Source: Paralithodes platypus (lineage: Eukaryota > Arthropoda > Malacostraca > Decapoda > Lithodidae). From it: DNA of 64,000 nucleotides. The notes under the pieces are model-generated. The model did no database searches and was not told where the DNA came from. It was given only the letters and a program-made list of their open reading frames with translations. Within the stretch, counting starts at the first letter, position 1; the number at the start of each line of letters is the position of its first letter. Position numbers and translations under genes: made by a program. Location of the stretch: assembly GCA_032716605.1 (NCBI GenBank), contig CM064512.1:22259810-22323809 (forward strand), read 5' to 3'. Below, piece after piece: positions 1 to 12,194 of the stretch.

Positions 1-97
1 AGTAAACTAGCAGGGGATAGGTCCACTTGGGGGCATTTTTTATATGGCCACCCTCATAAAGGGGAGTCAGGCGTCCGGCAATAGACAGATAGATAGT
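1..97 (+). mobile_element. RTE-like LINE 3' terminal fragment
   Basis: The sequence ends with degenerate codons for the RTE C-terminus (a GHP...G.RQ-like end), then an in-frame TAG that runs straight into a (TAGA)n tail at about 84-97. The same arrangement recurs on the other strand at 5923, 33416 and 59279. The window edge cuts off the rest of the element. Confidence 0.6.
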
Positions 98-1438
98 AAT
101 AATATTTTCCATTAATTATTCGATCACCATTTTATGTTTTTAAGTCAAATAAGATTGTTCTTATAATTATACTGTATTGTATATGTATTGAAAATATTAT
201 TGTTGTTAGTACCAATTTCGTTAAAGTCTATGTGTTTTGAAATGCATACGATCATTTGATTACGTTAATACGTTATATCCAAGACATTTGGCTTAATGAA
301 CTGGATTAACAATATGATTTATCCCATAGTTGTAAAATCTATCTCCGTTGACCTTTTGATTATCAGAGCTGTTTCGTAAGGGGATTGTAATAGTTTATTA
401 ATTATGCAAATACATTTAACAACGGTTTAATAACTCTGAAATGTTGCCAGCTGGGTCGGCATTAAATTGCAAAGAGAAAATATCATATGTTTCATTATTT
501 ATGTTTGTTACAAAAAACAACAGTTTAATAAACGTTTTTCAATTACTTAAGTGCAGCGGTATATTATACAATAAGTAATTCACGGCAGCTTTATTAGTGG
601 ATGAAGTTCGGAACTTATGCTTGTCAATGATCACATTCAATATTGTCATGAAGAAATAAATTGCATTTTAACACAGCTAAGGTTCAAGGATGGCATTTGA
701 CTTTTTAGCGAGACTGTACTGTTCTTTGGACTATTAATATCTTCCCCACCCTTCTTTCTTTATGTCCTTCTTCATCTGTGTTTGTATTATACAGTATACC
801 GACTGCTCTGCCCTCCTCCCTCACACATACAGCACCGGTGCACCCTTGTTTGTTGTGTGTACTTTCCATGTTTATAGTGTATATTTATTTGTCTTATCCA
901 CCCCTCTCTCTGAACCTGTACAAATATTTGCCGGACGTTTATTTATGCGCTTCGTCTTGGTCAGTATATTGTGTGGGTAGTTCTTTATCATAAATAGTGT
1001 TCCTGTATTTTATTTGTTGTAGTTACCAAAAGATAATGAGCATTATGCTAATGTAGACAGCAGTTTATACAGAAACAATATTTTAATGCTTTGTACTAAA
1101 ATTAGAGATGTGTATGTACACATTGAATTAAAACTTAAAGTTTCACACTTGATTGGTTATTTGCGTATGTTTATCTCTGTAATCATTAGCCTAGTAATAT
1201 ACCGGTACCTGTTATATAATTGTAACTTGTGGTGCAATAGCGACAATAACATTCATAGACTAGGATAATTCATAACTAGTTCATGCTAGTTTTGTTTCCA
1301 AAGCAGTGGCAAATATTTGATTAATAGACAAGTCTATGGTAATTCTGCTATGGAAGCAAAAGCATTTAACAATAAATATAGTTGCACATAATTATCAACA
1401 AGACGATTACTAACTTTTATTAAAACTCCTTGCGACAT
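98..1438. other. AT-rich unassigned DNA
   Basis: Short open frames near 762-993 and 1086-1268 show no recognisable domain, and their composition matches the surrounding AT-rich sequence. I see no repeat family or RNA gene here. Confidence 0.5.
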
Positions 1439-1557
1439 ATATGACGCGATCGCGTCATATGGAACTTATAACCAAAAACTCATATGACGCGATCGCGTCA
1501 TATGGACTTATCTCCATGCCTCTCCAATAAGTTTATGAAGCGATTTTGCGTCATATG
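1439..1557. repeat. Cluster of CG-rich perfect palindromes
   Basis: Two perfect palindromes, 22 bp at 1439-1460 and 24 bp at 1481-1504, share the core GACGCGATCGCGTC with CATATG ends. Their starts are 42 bp apart. A decayed half-copy lies at 1541-1557. In an AT-rich surround these CG-rich arms are very unlike the background. They resemble protein-binding or terminal repeats of a decayed element; no function is claimed. Confidence 0.8.
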
Positions 1558-2340
1558 AGCTCAGTAAGTCCGATAAGTTAGCTTACGATAAAACCGTTGG
1601 TGGCAACCTCAGCCTCCTCCGGTAATTCTAACGGCCGCAGTGTTGTTGTGAGTGTAGTGCGAGGCAGTGGCAATGATCCTGGGGTTCCCGCCTCATCGGA
1701 CTTATTGGAACATAACATGTCTGAAGGAGTTAATGGATTTATATACAGATGACCGACAACATTATGTCATAAACCCCAAAGTCGGCAGGATTCAAATAAT
1801 GACCTTTACTAAAAAGTTAATAACACGACCTCTAAGAACGACGAATTAACTTGACTGATAATGATCTAAAATATTGTTCAGTGAACAGTAAACTGATCAT
1901 CATATTTATTTATATGCACCTTAGAATACAGAAACATTTGTAAAGTATTGTTTTAGAGTTGTAAAAACTGCATTATGTGTTCATTTTATTGACAACAACT
2001 ATGTGTTTCTTTATATTGATCAAATATGATGACGTATTATGCCATGAATATATATCTGGTGTCATTAAGAGTTGTATTTTAGCCAACGTTAGGCATTTCT
2101 ATTTAACTAAAGAACATTTCCAGGATGAAGAGGAGGTAATATATCTCAATCTCCCGTCTAACCCCTACTGGTCCTTCTTTAACAATACTCAATTCGTAAA
2201 AGTTATAATCAATACAATATGCAAATAATCGTACTGAAATAATGCCATTCTAATATTCAAACCTTAATTCTATGCTAGACCAACATATAAGTCAACCTGT
2301 TTTTCACAGTTGCCTGCTAATTTATATGTGACATTATTAC
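1558..2340. other. AT-rich unassigned DNA
   Basis: Small open frames at 1667-1849 and 1977-2228 lack recognisable motifs. Nothing else is supportable. Confidence 0.45.
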
Positions 2341-2617
2341 TTCCACTACAATATATAACCTAAACATATATATATTAGAGTAATATATATTACTATATAT
2401 ATATTCTTAACTGTAACATGTAACACCCCTCATATTTAGACTTGCATCCACTGCAAGTACACCAACATGAAAAACCGTGTAAGTGCAAACAAACAATAAT
2501 ACAATACATGGTTAAATAAATGGAATAATCGGTTAGTTGGTTAGTTAGCTAGTGACATGTTTGTTGTCAAAATAACTTTAGATAACAAATATATACTTTT
2601 ACTATGTAGATATGAAT

Positions 2618-2705
2618 ACAATCTATCTATCTATCTATCTATATGCTCAGGCCCAATCCCTTTTTGGGGGGGGTTGGCCCCCCCCCCCCCCCCAATTAGG
2701 CTACC
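2618..2705 (-). mobile_element. Diverged LINE 3' end with TAGA tail
   Basis: Read on the minus strand, a C-rich/G-rich hairpin with a short A loop is followed by about a dozen bases and a (TAGA)n tail. This copies the layout of the RTE-like 3' ends elsewhere in the window. The coding part is not recognisable. Confidence 0.4.
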
Positions 2706-2820
2706 CCCAAATGAATACAATAGTTATATACAATATAAGTACAGTAGCCTTTTAATATACAAGTGACAGTATTACTTCCACTGCAATATATTACCTAAAC
2801 CTATATTAGAGTAGTATTAA

Positions 2821-3301
2821 CCCTTCCTCCCCGGGCTGTCTTACCCAATGACGGTCGCCCCTACCCAGGCGAAATGGCTGAAAAACGTCTAGGCCTAGGC
2901 TACCGTATTTATGTTTATTTTCACTGCTAGAACTGTCCCACTCATCTATAATCGTAGTGCAGTTTTCAATCTGTATTTTGGTGTTGAGTAGAGCTCTGTA
3001 AGTCAACTGGTTCAGTTGTGATGACGATTTCAGTGGAGCAAATATTGCAGAGATGTTGCCAATATGGGGGCTTTTCAGACACTAATTTCGTCTGATGTCA
3101 GAACAATAACATTGAAGAGTCTTCTCCTTCTTGTTTTGGGAGGTGCGGTGACGCAACGCTTGGGTTTGTTGACATACGTCGTACGCACGGCGTTCAGACC
3201 AAGCTTAATTAGGCTATTAAGCTGCTGCCTTAGGTAAGGCATACCGGGTAGCGGCCCTTCTTTCGAGCTGTCCTTACCTAAGGCAGCCCGGGTAGGAAGG
3301 G
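2821..3301. mobile_element. piggyBac MITE C2, relative of the 14-kb autonomous element
   Basis: A 481-bp element is flanked by perfect TTAA at 2817-2820 and 3302-3305. Its right end, read inward, matches the left end of the piggyBac element at 13914 over roughly 80 bp (CCCTTCCTACCCGGGCTGCC onward). Its left end starts CCCTTCCTCCCCGGGCTG. It has no transposase frame. The neighbouring repeat copy near 3400-3438 shows the empty TTAA site. It is therefore probably a non-autonomous element movable by that family's transposase. Confidence 0.88.
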
Positions 3302-3485
3302 TTAATATTTGTATTTCTAAGTATAACATGTAACAATATAAATATTCTCGTAATCATAGTTTCAAAGACTCTCTCATAATTATTACCTAAACCTATAATA
3401 GAGTATTATTAATATTTGTATTCATAAATATAACATGTAAATATAGACATATTTTCCTAATCATAGTTTCAAAGATTCTCTCATC

Positions 3486-4618
3486 GTTTTCTTCAGGTTT
3501 TGTTCAAGCATTTTCAGGCCTTCATAATTATCCGAATCTAATAAATGTCCCATACTCATATGTACACTATATACTTACTATCACACTGGCCCTGATGCAT
3601 CATCAATATCATTCCTGTCACACTGCTCACCCACAACATTCCTATTGCCATATTGAACTCGCCTAGATAGGATGAAAATCTTATTTGGGTTTTACGTGTT
3701 ACATAATACGTCAATCACTACTGTATATCCTGCAGTTTTCTTCACCTTATATATGTATATTGATGGCAATTAATTTTGTGCCCAGATAACCCTCCCCTCT
3801 GCCTTCAACCTTCCATGCTATTAAGCATTTTCTTGCATTTTTAATGTGTCTTCAGCCTCGTGGTTCCACCATCAGGAATGTTTATATTTGGGTAGGCTCT
3901 TTAAATTGCCACAGACTTTCTCACTGCATAACCAAAATGAATATTATGGTGATAGTTAACAAGTTTTTAATGATTACAGGGTCTTATAATAATCCAAGAG
4001 AGTAGTTAGACAGTTTTCTATTGGTCTATCAGGATTGTGCAAACCGTCAAGCCAACCGCATACGCAGATGATCAAACTTGCCTGCACAGTACTCAGTGTG
4101 TTAGAATGAACTGAGTGTATGTGGTAGCCAAAACAAAAATTAAAATATCTAGAAATGCTTCCCTAATTTACCAAAAATAACAGTACAAATTTGTTTGTTG
4201 ATTGCCCATCTTCTGACAAATAGTTCATAGTTGTTGTTGTTGTTGCTGTTCCCCAGGCTGCCTGGCCGAACAGCCCCAAAGCCCCGAGCAATGTCAAGGC
4301 CATAACCGAGCGCCCCAACAGAACCCTCCCTGCCTACCACAAAAAAGCCTGGGTGACCTATGCCACTCCATGGCGGGGAGCTGTGGAGGGTGCGGAAACG
4401 CCCAGGAAACCAAAGCCCCACCCAGGGCCCTGTGCCCCCCCCCCCCCACCCCCACCCCCCCGCAATTTTGAAGGGAAAGTTGAGGCGGAAGGGACGCCAT
4501 CACTTTAGATCTAGAAAATATATAAGTAAAAGGAACAGTCAGAGTAAGCTATGGGTGTAGCAGAGATCGTTCAGCTCTCACTCTGATAGGCCAGCCAATC
4601 ACCAAATGACTAAACCCC
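3486..4618. other. Unassigned DNA with a C-rich tract
   Basis: AT-rich sequence runs to about 4220. A GC-richer stretch of 4235-4460 follows, with a C-run and short overlapping frames on both strands made of low-complexity Pro/Gly codons. I recognise no family. Confidence 0.4.
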
Positions 4619-4713
4619 AATCCTCTCAGCATCAGCTAGGAAAGGCCCTAGAAAGCCGCCTTTGGCAGGGGGATAGCTCCCCTATTTCAACCCCCTTTCG
4701 GGGTTGGGCACCC
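4619..4713 (+). repeat. 95-bp dispersed repeat, copy 1
   Basis: The sequence from CCTCTCAGCATCAGCTAGG to GGGTTGGGCACCC recurs at 60182-60277 with about 85-90 percent identity by eye. It ends in a hairpin (CAACCCC, loop, GGGGTTGG) similar in style to the LINE 3' hairpins here. It may be the 3' end of an unrecognised retroelement. Confidence 0.7.
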
Positions 4714-5922
<1,209 letters not shown>

Positions 5923-6282
5923 ATCTATCTATCTATCTATTGCCTGACGCCGTGATCCCCAAAGGGGTGGCCACGAACGATCCGCCCCTAGCACCTCTGA
6001 CCCCAGTCAGTCGACGCCCCTCCTCCCAACCAGCACAGCGTTCATCCATATACTTCATCACTCCATCCTTCCACCTCGCTCTCGTACACCCTCTCAGTCA
6101 TTCTCTCGCTTCCCATACGTTCCATATGGCCGAACCACCTCGAGGTGTTCCTTTTCACACTTTCCAGCACATCCACCTCAACAACACACCTCCTTCTTAC
6201 CTACTCATTTGTCTGTCTATCCCTCCATGTGACTCTGCACGCACTTCTCAAGTAACTAATTTCCACCCCTCTCACTCTGCCA
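5923..6282 (-). pseudogene. RTE-like LINE 3' fragment
   Basis: On the minus strand this encodes the C-terminal region also present at 34102-33428, including a WFGHMERM motif and an HPFGDHGVRQ end. It has an in-frame stop, a frameshift and a loss in the Arg/Gly-rich segment. The stop codon merges with a (TAGA)n tail at 5923-5941. It is a dead copy truncated at its 5' end. Confidence 0.85.
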
Positions 6283-6302
6283 TGTAGATGATTACTGCTT
6301 AT

Positions 6303-6304
<2 letters not shown>

Positions 6305-6393
<89 letters not shown>

Positions 6394-6430
6394 ATAGATA
6401 GATGGATATAGTAGATAGATAGATAGATGT
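6305..6430. repeat. Compound (TA)n(TG)n(TAGA)n microsatellite
   Basis: A long TA tract is followed by a TG tract and an interrupted TAGA tract, beginning about 20 bp past the RTE fragment. Confidence 0.95.
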
Positions 6431-6609
6431 AGATATATAATGTTTATGTTTATTTGGCAACACACACATACCTATTGTTCCCAAATTACTATTGCCGTGT
6501 TTGTGATCTAATATACCTCGGCCTCGGGAGTCATGATGGTGTGTTCTGTGAGTGATATGCAGTATGTGTTGTGTTGGTGGCAGTGTTATGACAGCGTAAC
6601 TTACATTAA

Positions 6610-6822
6610 TCTATTACGTACCGGTGACGTCCTCTTCACAAAAGGCCTAATCTGGTTACGATTGGACGTTATTAATCAGCTTAAGAAGGACCTATGACAA
6701 TTATATGACTTCAGGCTGTCTTAATTAATCGTTTTAGCTACCACATATCCTCCCTAAGCTGAATAATATAGTCTAATATCTACCAGCATATGATGATAAG
6801 AACGTCACCAGTACTGAGCGGG
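6610..6822. mobile_element. TTAA-flanked MITE, family F copy 1
   Basis: A 213-bp segment lies between TTAA at 6606-6609 and 6823-6826. The ends are imperfect inverted repeats built on a GTACCGGTGACGT-like block. Its right end and part of its interior match elements at 7418-7627 and 61922-62137, which have the same length. All copies are strongly diverged. Confidence 0.6.
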
Positions 6823-7146
6823 TTAACTAGACTGTTGACTGTGGTTGATTAATGTAGCATTACTACAGTATATACCCTCTTCATTTTAACAAGGCGAGGT
6901 TACTGATATAGGATTTGCTTTTAATTACAAGATATATAATGAGCTATACAAACTATATGTGGAGGAATAAGGTACTATACCCTGTTCCAAATTAGTACTC
7001 CAGAAATTAAGAACCATAACCTCTGTTCCTCAAAAAGGGCCGGAGCAAATGAACTGTAAATTTCCACACCTATTCCCTATCTGACCCTTCCAAAATGGTA
7101 GACACATTTGCTGTATTAGTGTAGTCGTTTGTGAGTTATAGAAGTT

Positions 7147-7351
7147 AATGTTAAAGAGTTTGGGGCTACTTGTTTGGGATAGGGTATAATGTTAAAGAGT
7201 TTGGGGCTACTTGTTTGGGATAGGGTATAATGTTAAAGAGTTTGGGGCTACTTGTTTGGGATAGGGTATAATGTTAAAGAGTTTGGGGCTACTTGTTTGG
7301 GATAGGGTATAATGTTACAGAGTTTGGGGCTACTTGTTTGGGATAGGGTAT
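7147..7351. repeat. 41-bp minisatellite, five copies
   Basis: Five head-to-tail 41-bp units start at 7147, 7188, 7229, 7270 and 7311. The first four appear identical, and the fifth has an A-to-C change (TTAAAG to TTACAG). There are no spacers between units. Near-identity suggests recent expansion. Confidence 0.97.
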
Positions 7352-7417
7352 AATGTTTTATTCTGTATCTAAATGCCAGAAGTTCGATTGCATAGTTGAG
7401 ACGAACTGAGGATAATT

Positions 7418-7627
7418 ATCTGGCCGAGTGGTGATCGATGGCATTTACTTTCTGTTTTCTGGCTATTATTTGACAATTTTATTCAGATTAGGAAGGGTAT
7501 GTGGAAGTCAGAGCGTTAATTGAGGTAGTCTTTGCCCTTCTGATACCCACCGATCCTTTTTAGTTGTATACAATTGTCTAATGATAGACAGAATAACCTG
7601 TCTAAATGCATCACAGTCCTCGATGGG
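7418..7627. mobile_element. TTAA-associated MITE, family F copy 2 (decayed)
   Basis: The right end (GATGGG then TTAA at 7628-7631) and interior stretches (a GATCCTTTTTAG...GTCTAA-like block) align with the copy at 61922-62137. The left boundary is approximate and its TTAA is mutated. Confidence 0.45.
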
Positions 7628-7631
7628 TTAA

Positions 7632-9230
7632 TGTTGTTATTTACGTAATGACCAAGGCAGCTGAGAACAAAAGCAATAGTTGTAGTGGAGAATGTCATAT
7701 AATTAACTTTACCACCACAAATACCTATTTCTAAATTGGATCAATGGGTATCTAAAATAATATTGTACAATCACAATTGGCGACACAATTGTTTAAGAAT
7801 TACTAATATCGTACCAGGTACCAATCTTCCGCAACTATCCTGGTTAGATAATAATGTATTTATTAAATCATATATAAATTTATATTTTTACGGGGTGTGG
7901 GTAAGGGGGAGAGGAGGGGGGGGGGGGAGAAGTTGGTGGGGAATATATTCTTATTTCAATTATGGCCTCTCAGCTTTGAAGTAATGAACATCCATCCACC
8001 TAGCTTAAACTCCCTTGTGTCTGATTCATATGCGAATAGACACAAACCCCGGAATTTCAGATCATAGGAAATTAAAGGAACATTAGTTGTGAGCCCAGCG
8101 ATTAAGGGGAAGTTTGTATTTATTCTGGACCCCCTTCTCCCTCATGTTAGTCTCATAAATTTAGACATTTTGCGATTTTCTCCCCATGAGGTTGGAGATA
8201 TTAATATCTTTCGTCCATTTTGTAGTCAATTTTAAGATTTTTCGTGCCATTAAGGTGTCGATTGTTTTCCTGGCGAGCGATAGTCAGCCTGCAACTTAGG
8301 AGGAGGGACATTTTTCGATGGAAAACTGTTCACCTTTAGCTTGGTGGGGGTCTATGGGTACTTTCCTTTTACGGTTGAATTAGGTCTAAGGTCTAGGGAG
8401 CAACCTTCCCATTAAAGACTGACGAGGCACAGTTTGAGGTGCAATCACCTGTAGTGATAAGTGGTTAGGATTACATTGTCCTGATACGCTTTAGTTGTAT
8501 GCCATTAGTCGGTGTTTTCCCTTAACCCTTACAGCACCACGATGCCTTTTTACCTTTAATTTGGCTAATATTAGATGATGTTATGCAGTTTAATAAGAAT
8601 CTATGTTGCATAGAGGGTTTATTGAAATCGTATTGGCTCATTTAAGTCGTATAGGTAGATTATTAAACAAAGAAAATAGTATAATGGTAACCAGAATAAG
8701 ATGAAAATTACGTAATGGTGAAGATACATATTACGTAATGGTGAAGATACATATTCTCAAACTATTATATAATTCTGTAGTGGATATACTCACAGGCGAG
8801 TTTAAAATAGTATATACAAATTATTATTAGTATTATTATTTGTTGTTTGTTTTTGGTAACGGTCACAGGACTGGCAGCAAGACCATCAGAATAATACGAA
8901 CTGTTCAACGATCTACATCACTAGCTCTCAGTATCATAATATAAAGGTAAAATTCAAACGTGTTAGTTCGCAAATTGATAAATATACAAATTTGTTTTAC
9001 AGTGCAATTATCATAACAATAATGCACTCTTTATCTTAACTGGTTGATCAATTTATATATCCGTATCTTAATTACTGGCCTGAGGTTGGATTTTAATCAT
9101 TCAGTATATCTAGTTTTGTTGTTTTTTCTGTTTATCTAAGTTAAATAAAATTAACTGCTTAGGTTAGGTTAGTATGGATAAAATGGTTGGCTTCTCCCTA
9201 TGAAGAACTTAACCTCCTCTACAAACACCC

Positions 9231-9232
<2 letters not shown>
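7632..9232. other. AT-rich unassigned DNA
   Basis: The only structure is a tandem duplication of a roughly 24-bp unit (TTACGTAATGGTGAAGATAC) near 8707-8755, a G-run near 7914, and a possible family F left end at about 8526 (TTAACCCTTACAGCACC). No gene is supportable. Confidence 0.45.

Positions 9233-9264
<32 letters not shown>
9233..9264. repeat. (CA)n microsatellite
   Basis: About sixteen CA units. Confidence 0.97.
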
Positions 9265-9266
<2 letters not shown>

Positions 9267-9701
9267 GTAACATAACACCTGACGTCCTCATTGTTCTCCC
9301 TCACGCTATCCTATGTTATTATGAGCAGAATGTCGGTGTGTGGGTGCTTATGCTGCTACATACAAACACAGAGACTACATAGACTAAGTGTTCATTAGTG
9401 GGTGGTTAGGCCTAACCCCTGCCAGTGCGATGATTTCTTTCATACTTACATTTCGACTATACTAATACACTGGTATTTACATTAAGATTGAACTGAGGAG
9501 TGAATAGGTTAATTGAGGTAGACGCTATGACAAATTAATTCGAGTAATCACCAATCAATACAAGTTGGTGTACAAATTAAGAAACATATTAACTGTTTAA
9601 CCAATTTAAATAAAATCACCCCAATTATTGGAATAATTAATACAGGTGTGGTCCTTAATGCTGCTCTTAATGTCAAATATCCAAACTTTATTTACTAAAT
9701 A
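9265..9701. other. Unassigned DNA
   Basis: Low-complexity AT-rich sequence. No feature recognised. Confidence 0.4.
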
Positions 9702-12194
9702 AGTGGAGAGATTGTAGGCACCAATCGATCAGGGCTAGACCCAGGTGAGGTTATAGGCATGTGATAAAGAGTCGCTGGAACTCCTGTTTCATTTGCTTGG
9801 CCTCTCTTACTGATTTTCTTTGTGCCTCATTTACACTGAGCGCAATCCAGCTAGCTCTCACAAACACCTTCTCTTCCTATCCACACATGCACACCACACT
9901 TCATTCCTCCACACCAATTTTTTTTAAATTATTAATTATAGCCCAGCCTCGGAGTCCCCAGGGGGGGGGGGGGGGGACCATCAATGCCCCCACACCCGAC
10001 TGACCATCCCCTGACGACTCCACAAAATTACCTGGACCTCGGCCTGTTACTCTTTCTATTGATTTCTGCAACATTCGCGGACTTTCCTCTAACTTTAACT
10101 CTGTTGAACACCATCTCTCCTCCTACAAACCTGATCTTCTCTTCCTCACCGAAACTCAGGTGTCTATAGCAACATCCAGCAGCCCCTTCTCTGTATCCTC
10201 CTACTTTCACTATCCTAGTTTCAAAGCCATAGGCGGGTGTTGTGCATATGTGCACAACAAACTCACTTGCTCTCGTGTTCCCGATTTCGACTCCTCTGAA
10301 TTCTCAACTTTATGGCTCAAACTTTCCTGTCATTCTCTTACTAAATATTTCTGTGCTGTCTATCTTTCCCCTAACTCTGCCAACTTTCTCAAATTCTTTG
10401 AATATTTAAACTCTACAGTTGAACACATTCTATCCATTTCTCCTTTCTCAGAAATCTCCATCTTAGGAGATTTCAACGTTCACCACCGCCAATGGCTCTC
10501 CTCTCACACTACTGACCCACCTGGTGAACAAGCCTACATCTTTTCTATCCTAAATGACCTAGAGCAGTTAGTTCAGCAACCCACCCGTATCCCGGATCGC
10601 ATCGGAGATTGGCCCAACATTCTTGACTTGTTTCTAACTTCTAACCCTTCTTCTTATACTGTTGATCTTTTCTCTCCTTTCGGCTCCTCCGACCATAAAC
10701 TTATCTCTGTCACCTGTCCTATCTCTCCAGTACGGCCACCCGATCCTCCTAGCCGCCGGCGCTTGTGACACTTCGGCGCTGCCGACTGGGAGGCTCTCCG
10801 GCAGTACTTCTTTGATTTCCCATGGAATGATTTGTGCTTCCGTGGCCGTGGACCCTCTGAGAGTGCTGAACGCATTACCGAGGTAATCCTATCGGGCATG
10901 GAAGCATACATTCCATTCTCTTTCTCTCAGACTAATGCTAAAATATCTTGATTTACTCACGTCTGATCTACTGCTGTCCGCAATAAGGAGGAAGCATTCA
11001 AACGGTACCGACGCCTTAAAACTCAAGAATCTCATTCTTCCTATGTTTCTGCCCGGAATCAAGCCAAATCTGTTCTTCGACTTGCCAAACACTCTTTCAT
11101 CAATAATAAGTGCACTGAACTATCCAACTCTAGCTCTTCCCAAGCTTTCTGGCATCTACCCAAAAACCTCTCCAACAATTTCTCTTCCTCGTCTTTCCCT
11201 CCCCTTTTTCACTCTGATGGCACAACCATCACTTCTTCCTCTGACAAAGCTAAACTCTTCGCTCAAACTTTTGCTAGAAACTCCACCTTGGATGATTCCG
11301 GTGCTATTCCTCCCTCTCCACCCTCCTCTCTCTTACTTATGCCTTATATCCTAATCTCTTCTAAAGATGTACTTTCTACCCTCTCTGGGCTTAATACTAA
11401 TAAGGCGTACGGTCCGGACGGTGTTCCTCCTGTTGTTCTCAAAAACTGTGCTTCCGTGCTGACTCCCTGCCTAGGCAAACTCTTTCGTCTCTGTCTATCC
11501 TCTAACGTCTTCTCTTCATGCTGGAAGTTTGCTCACATTCAACCTGTCCCAAAGAAGTGTGACCGCTCTCAACCCTCCAACTATCGTCCAATTGCTCTCA
11601 TCTCTTGTCTTTCTAAAGTTTTTGAAACTATTCTTGCTTCCAAATTTCTTAAGCATTTCTCTTCTCATAATCTGCTCTCAGATCGCCAGTATGGCTTCCT
11701 TAAGAGTCGCTCTACTGGTGATCTTCTTTCATATCTAACTAACTCTTGGTCATCCTCCTTTGGTGAATTCGGTGAGACTTTTTCTATTGCGCTAGACATA
11801 TCGAAAGCCTTCGATAGAGTCTGGCACAAATCTTTAATTTCTAAACTACCCTCCTTCGGTTTCTATCCCTCTATCTGTGCCTTTGTCTCTAATTTCCTTT
11901 CCGGCCGTTCCATAGCCGCGGTTGTGGACGGCCATTGTTCACTTCCTCACCCTATAAACTCTGGTGTTCCTCAGGGCTCTGTCCTATCTTCTATTCTCTT
12001 TCTAATTTTTATAAATGATCTCAACTGTACCTCAATTCCCATCCATTCATACGCAGACGACTCAACCTTACACTACTCCTTTAGTTTTTCAGAACGCCCC
12101 AGCCAGCAATCCCTCAATGACAAATGTAATGAAGCCATAGAACACTTAAATTCTGATCTAAATACTTCTCCATCTATCTACCCGTAAGGAACTC
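9702..12194 (+). pseudogene. Jockey-like LINE (copy D), 5' part: endonuclease and reverse transcriptase
   Basis: After a short leader, an APE-type endonuclease begins near 10020 (a T/LETQ-type motif, then [11 protein letters not shown] and SDHKL). A reverse transcriptase follows at 11288-12187 with GPDGVPP, NYRPIAL, DISKAFDRVWH, GVPQGS and the catalytic YADD (near 12050). Frame changes at about 10160, 10770-10930 and 11290 break the frame. No separate gag-like first frame is visible. The coding region is cut at 12194 by the gypsy element and resumes at 28277. In the family the protein nicks target DNA and reverse-transcribes its own RNA. About 225 bp of the leader is shared with 62469-62690. 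Confidence 0.9.

Larger units (their letters stand above)
2341..3485. repeat. Imperfect local repeat array (three copies)
   Basis: A degenerate module is seen at about 2341-2424, 2775-3332 and 3377-3438: a TTCCACT...ACCTAAAC...TAGAGTA part, then TATTTGTATT and AACATGTAA. A companion segment ending TTTCAAAGA.TCTCTCAT is present at 3340-3377 and 3445-3483. The middle copy is opened by a 481-bp MITE, and the third copy shows the uninterrupted target. Confidence 0.6.

Noticed and set aside
4149..4560. Gly/Pro-rich frames on both strands
   Set aside because: Low-complexity C-rich tract; frames overlap on opposite strands and carry no domain.
7147..7351. CRISPR-like regular repeat
   Set aside because: Units are directly adjacent with no spacers, and the window is animal DNA; it is a minisatellite.
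10654..11092. Minus-strand frames in the LINE D region
   Set aside because: Shadows of the endonuclease-RT coding strand.
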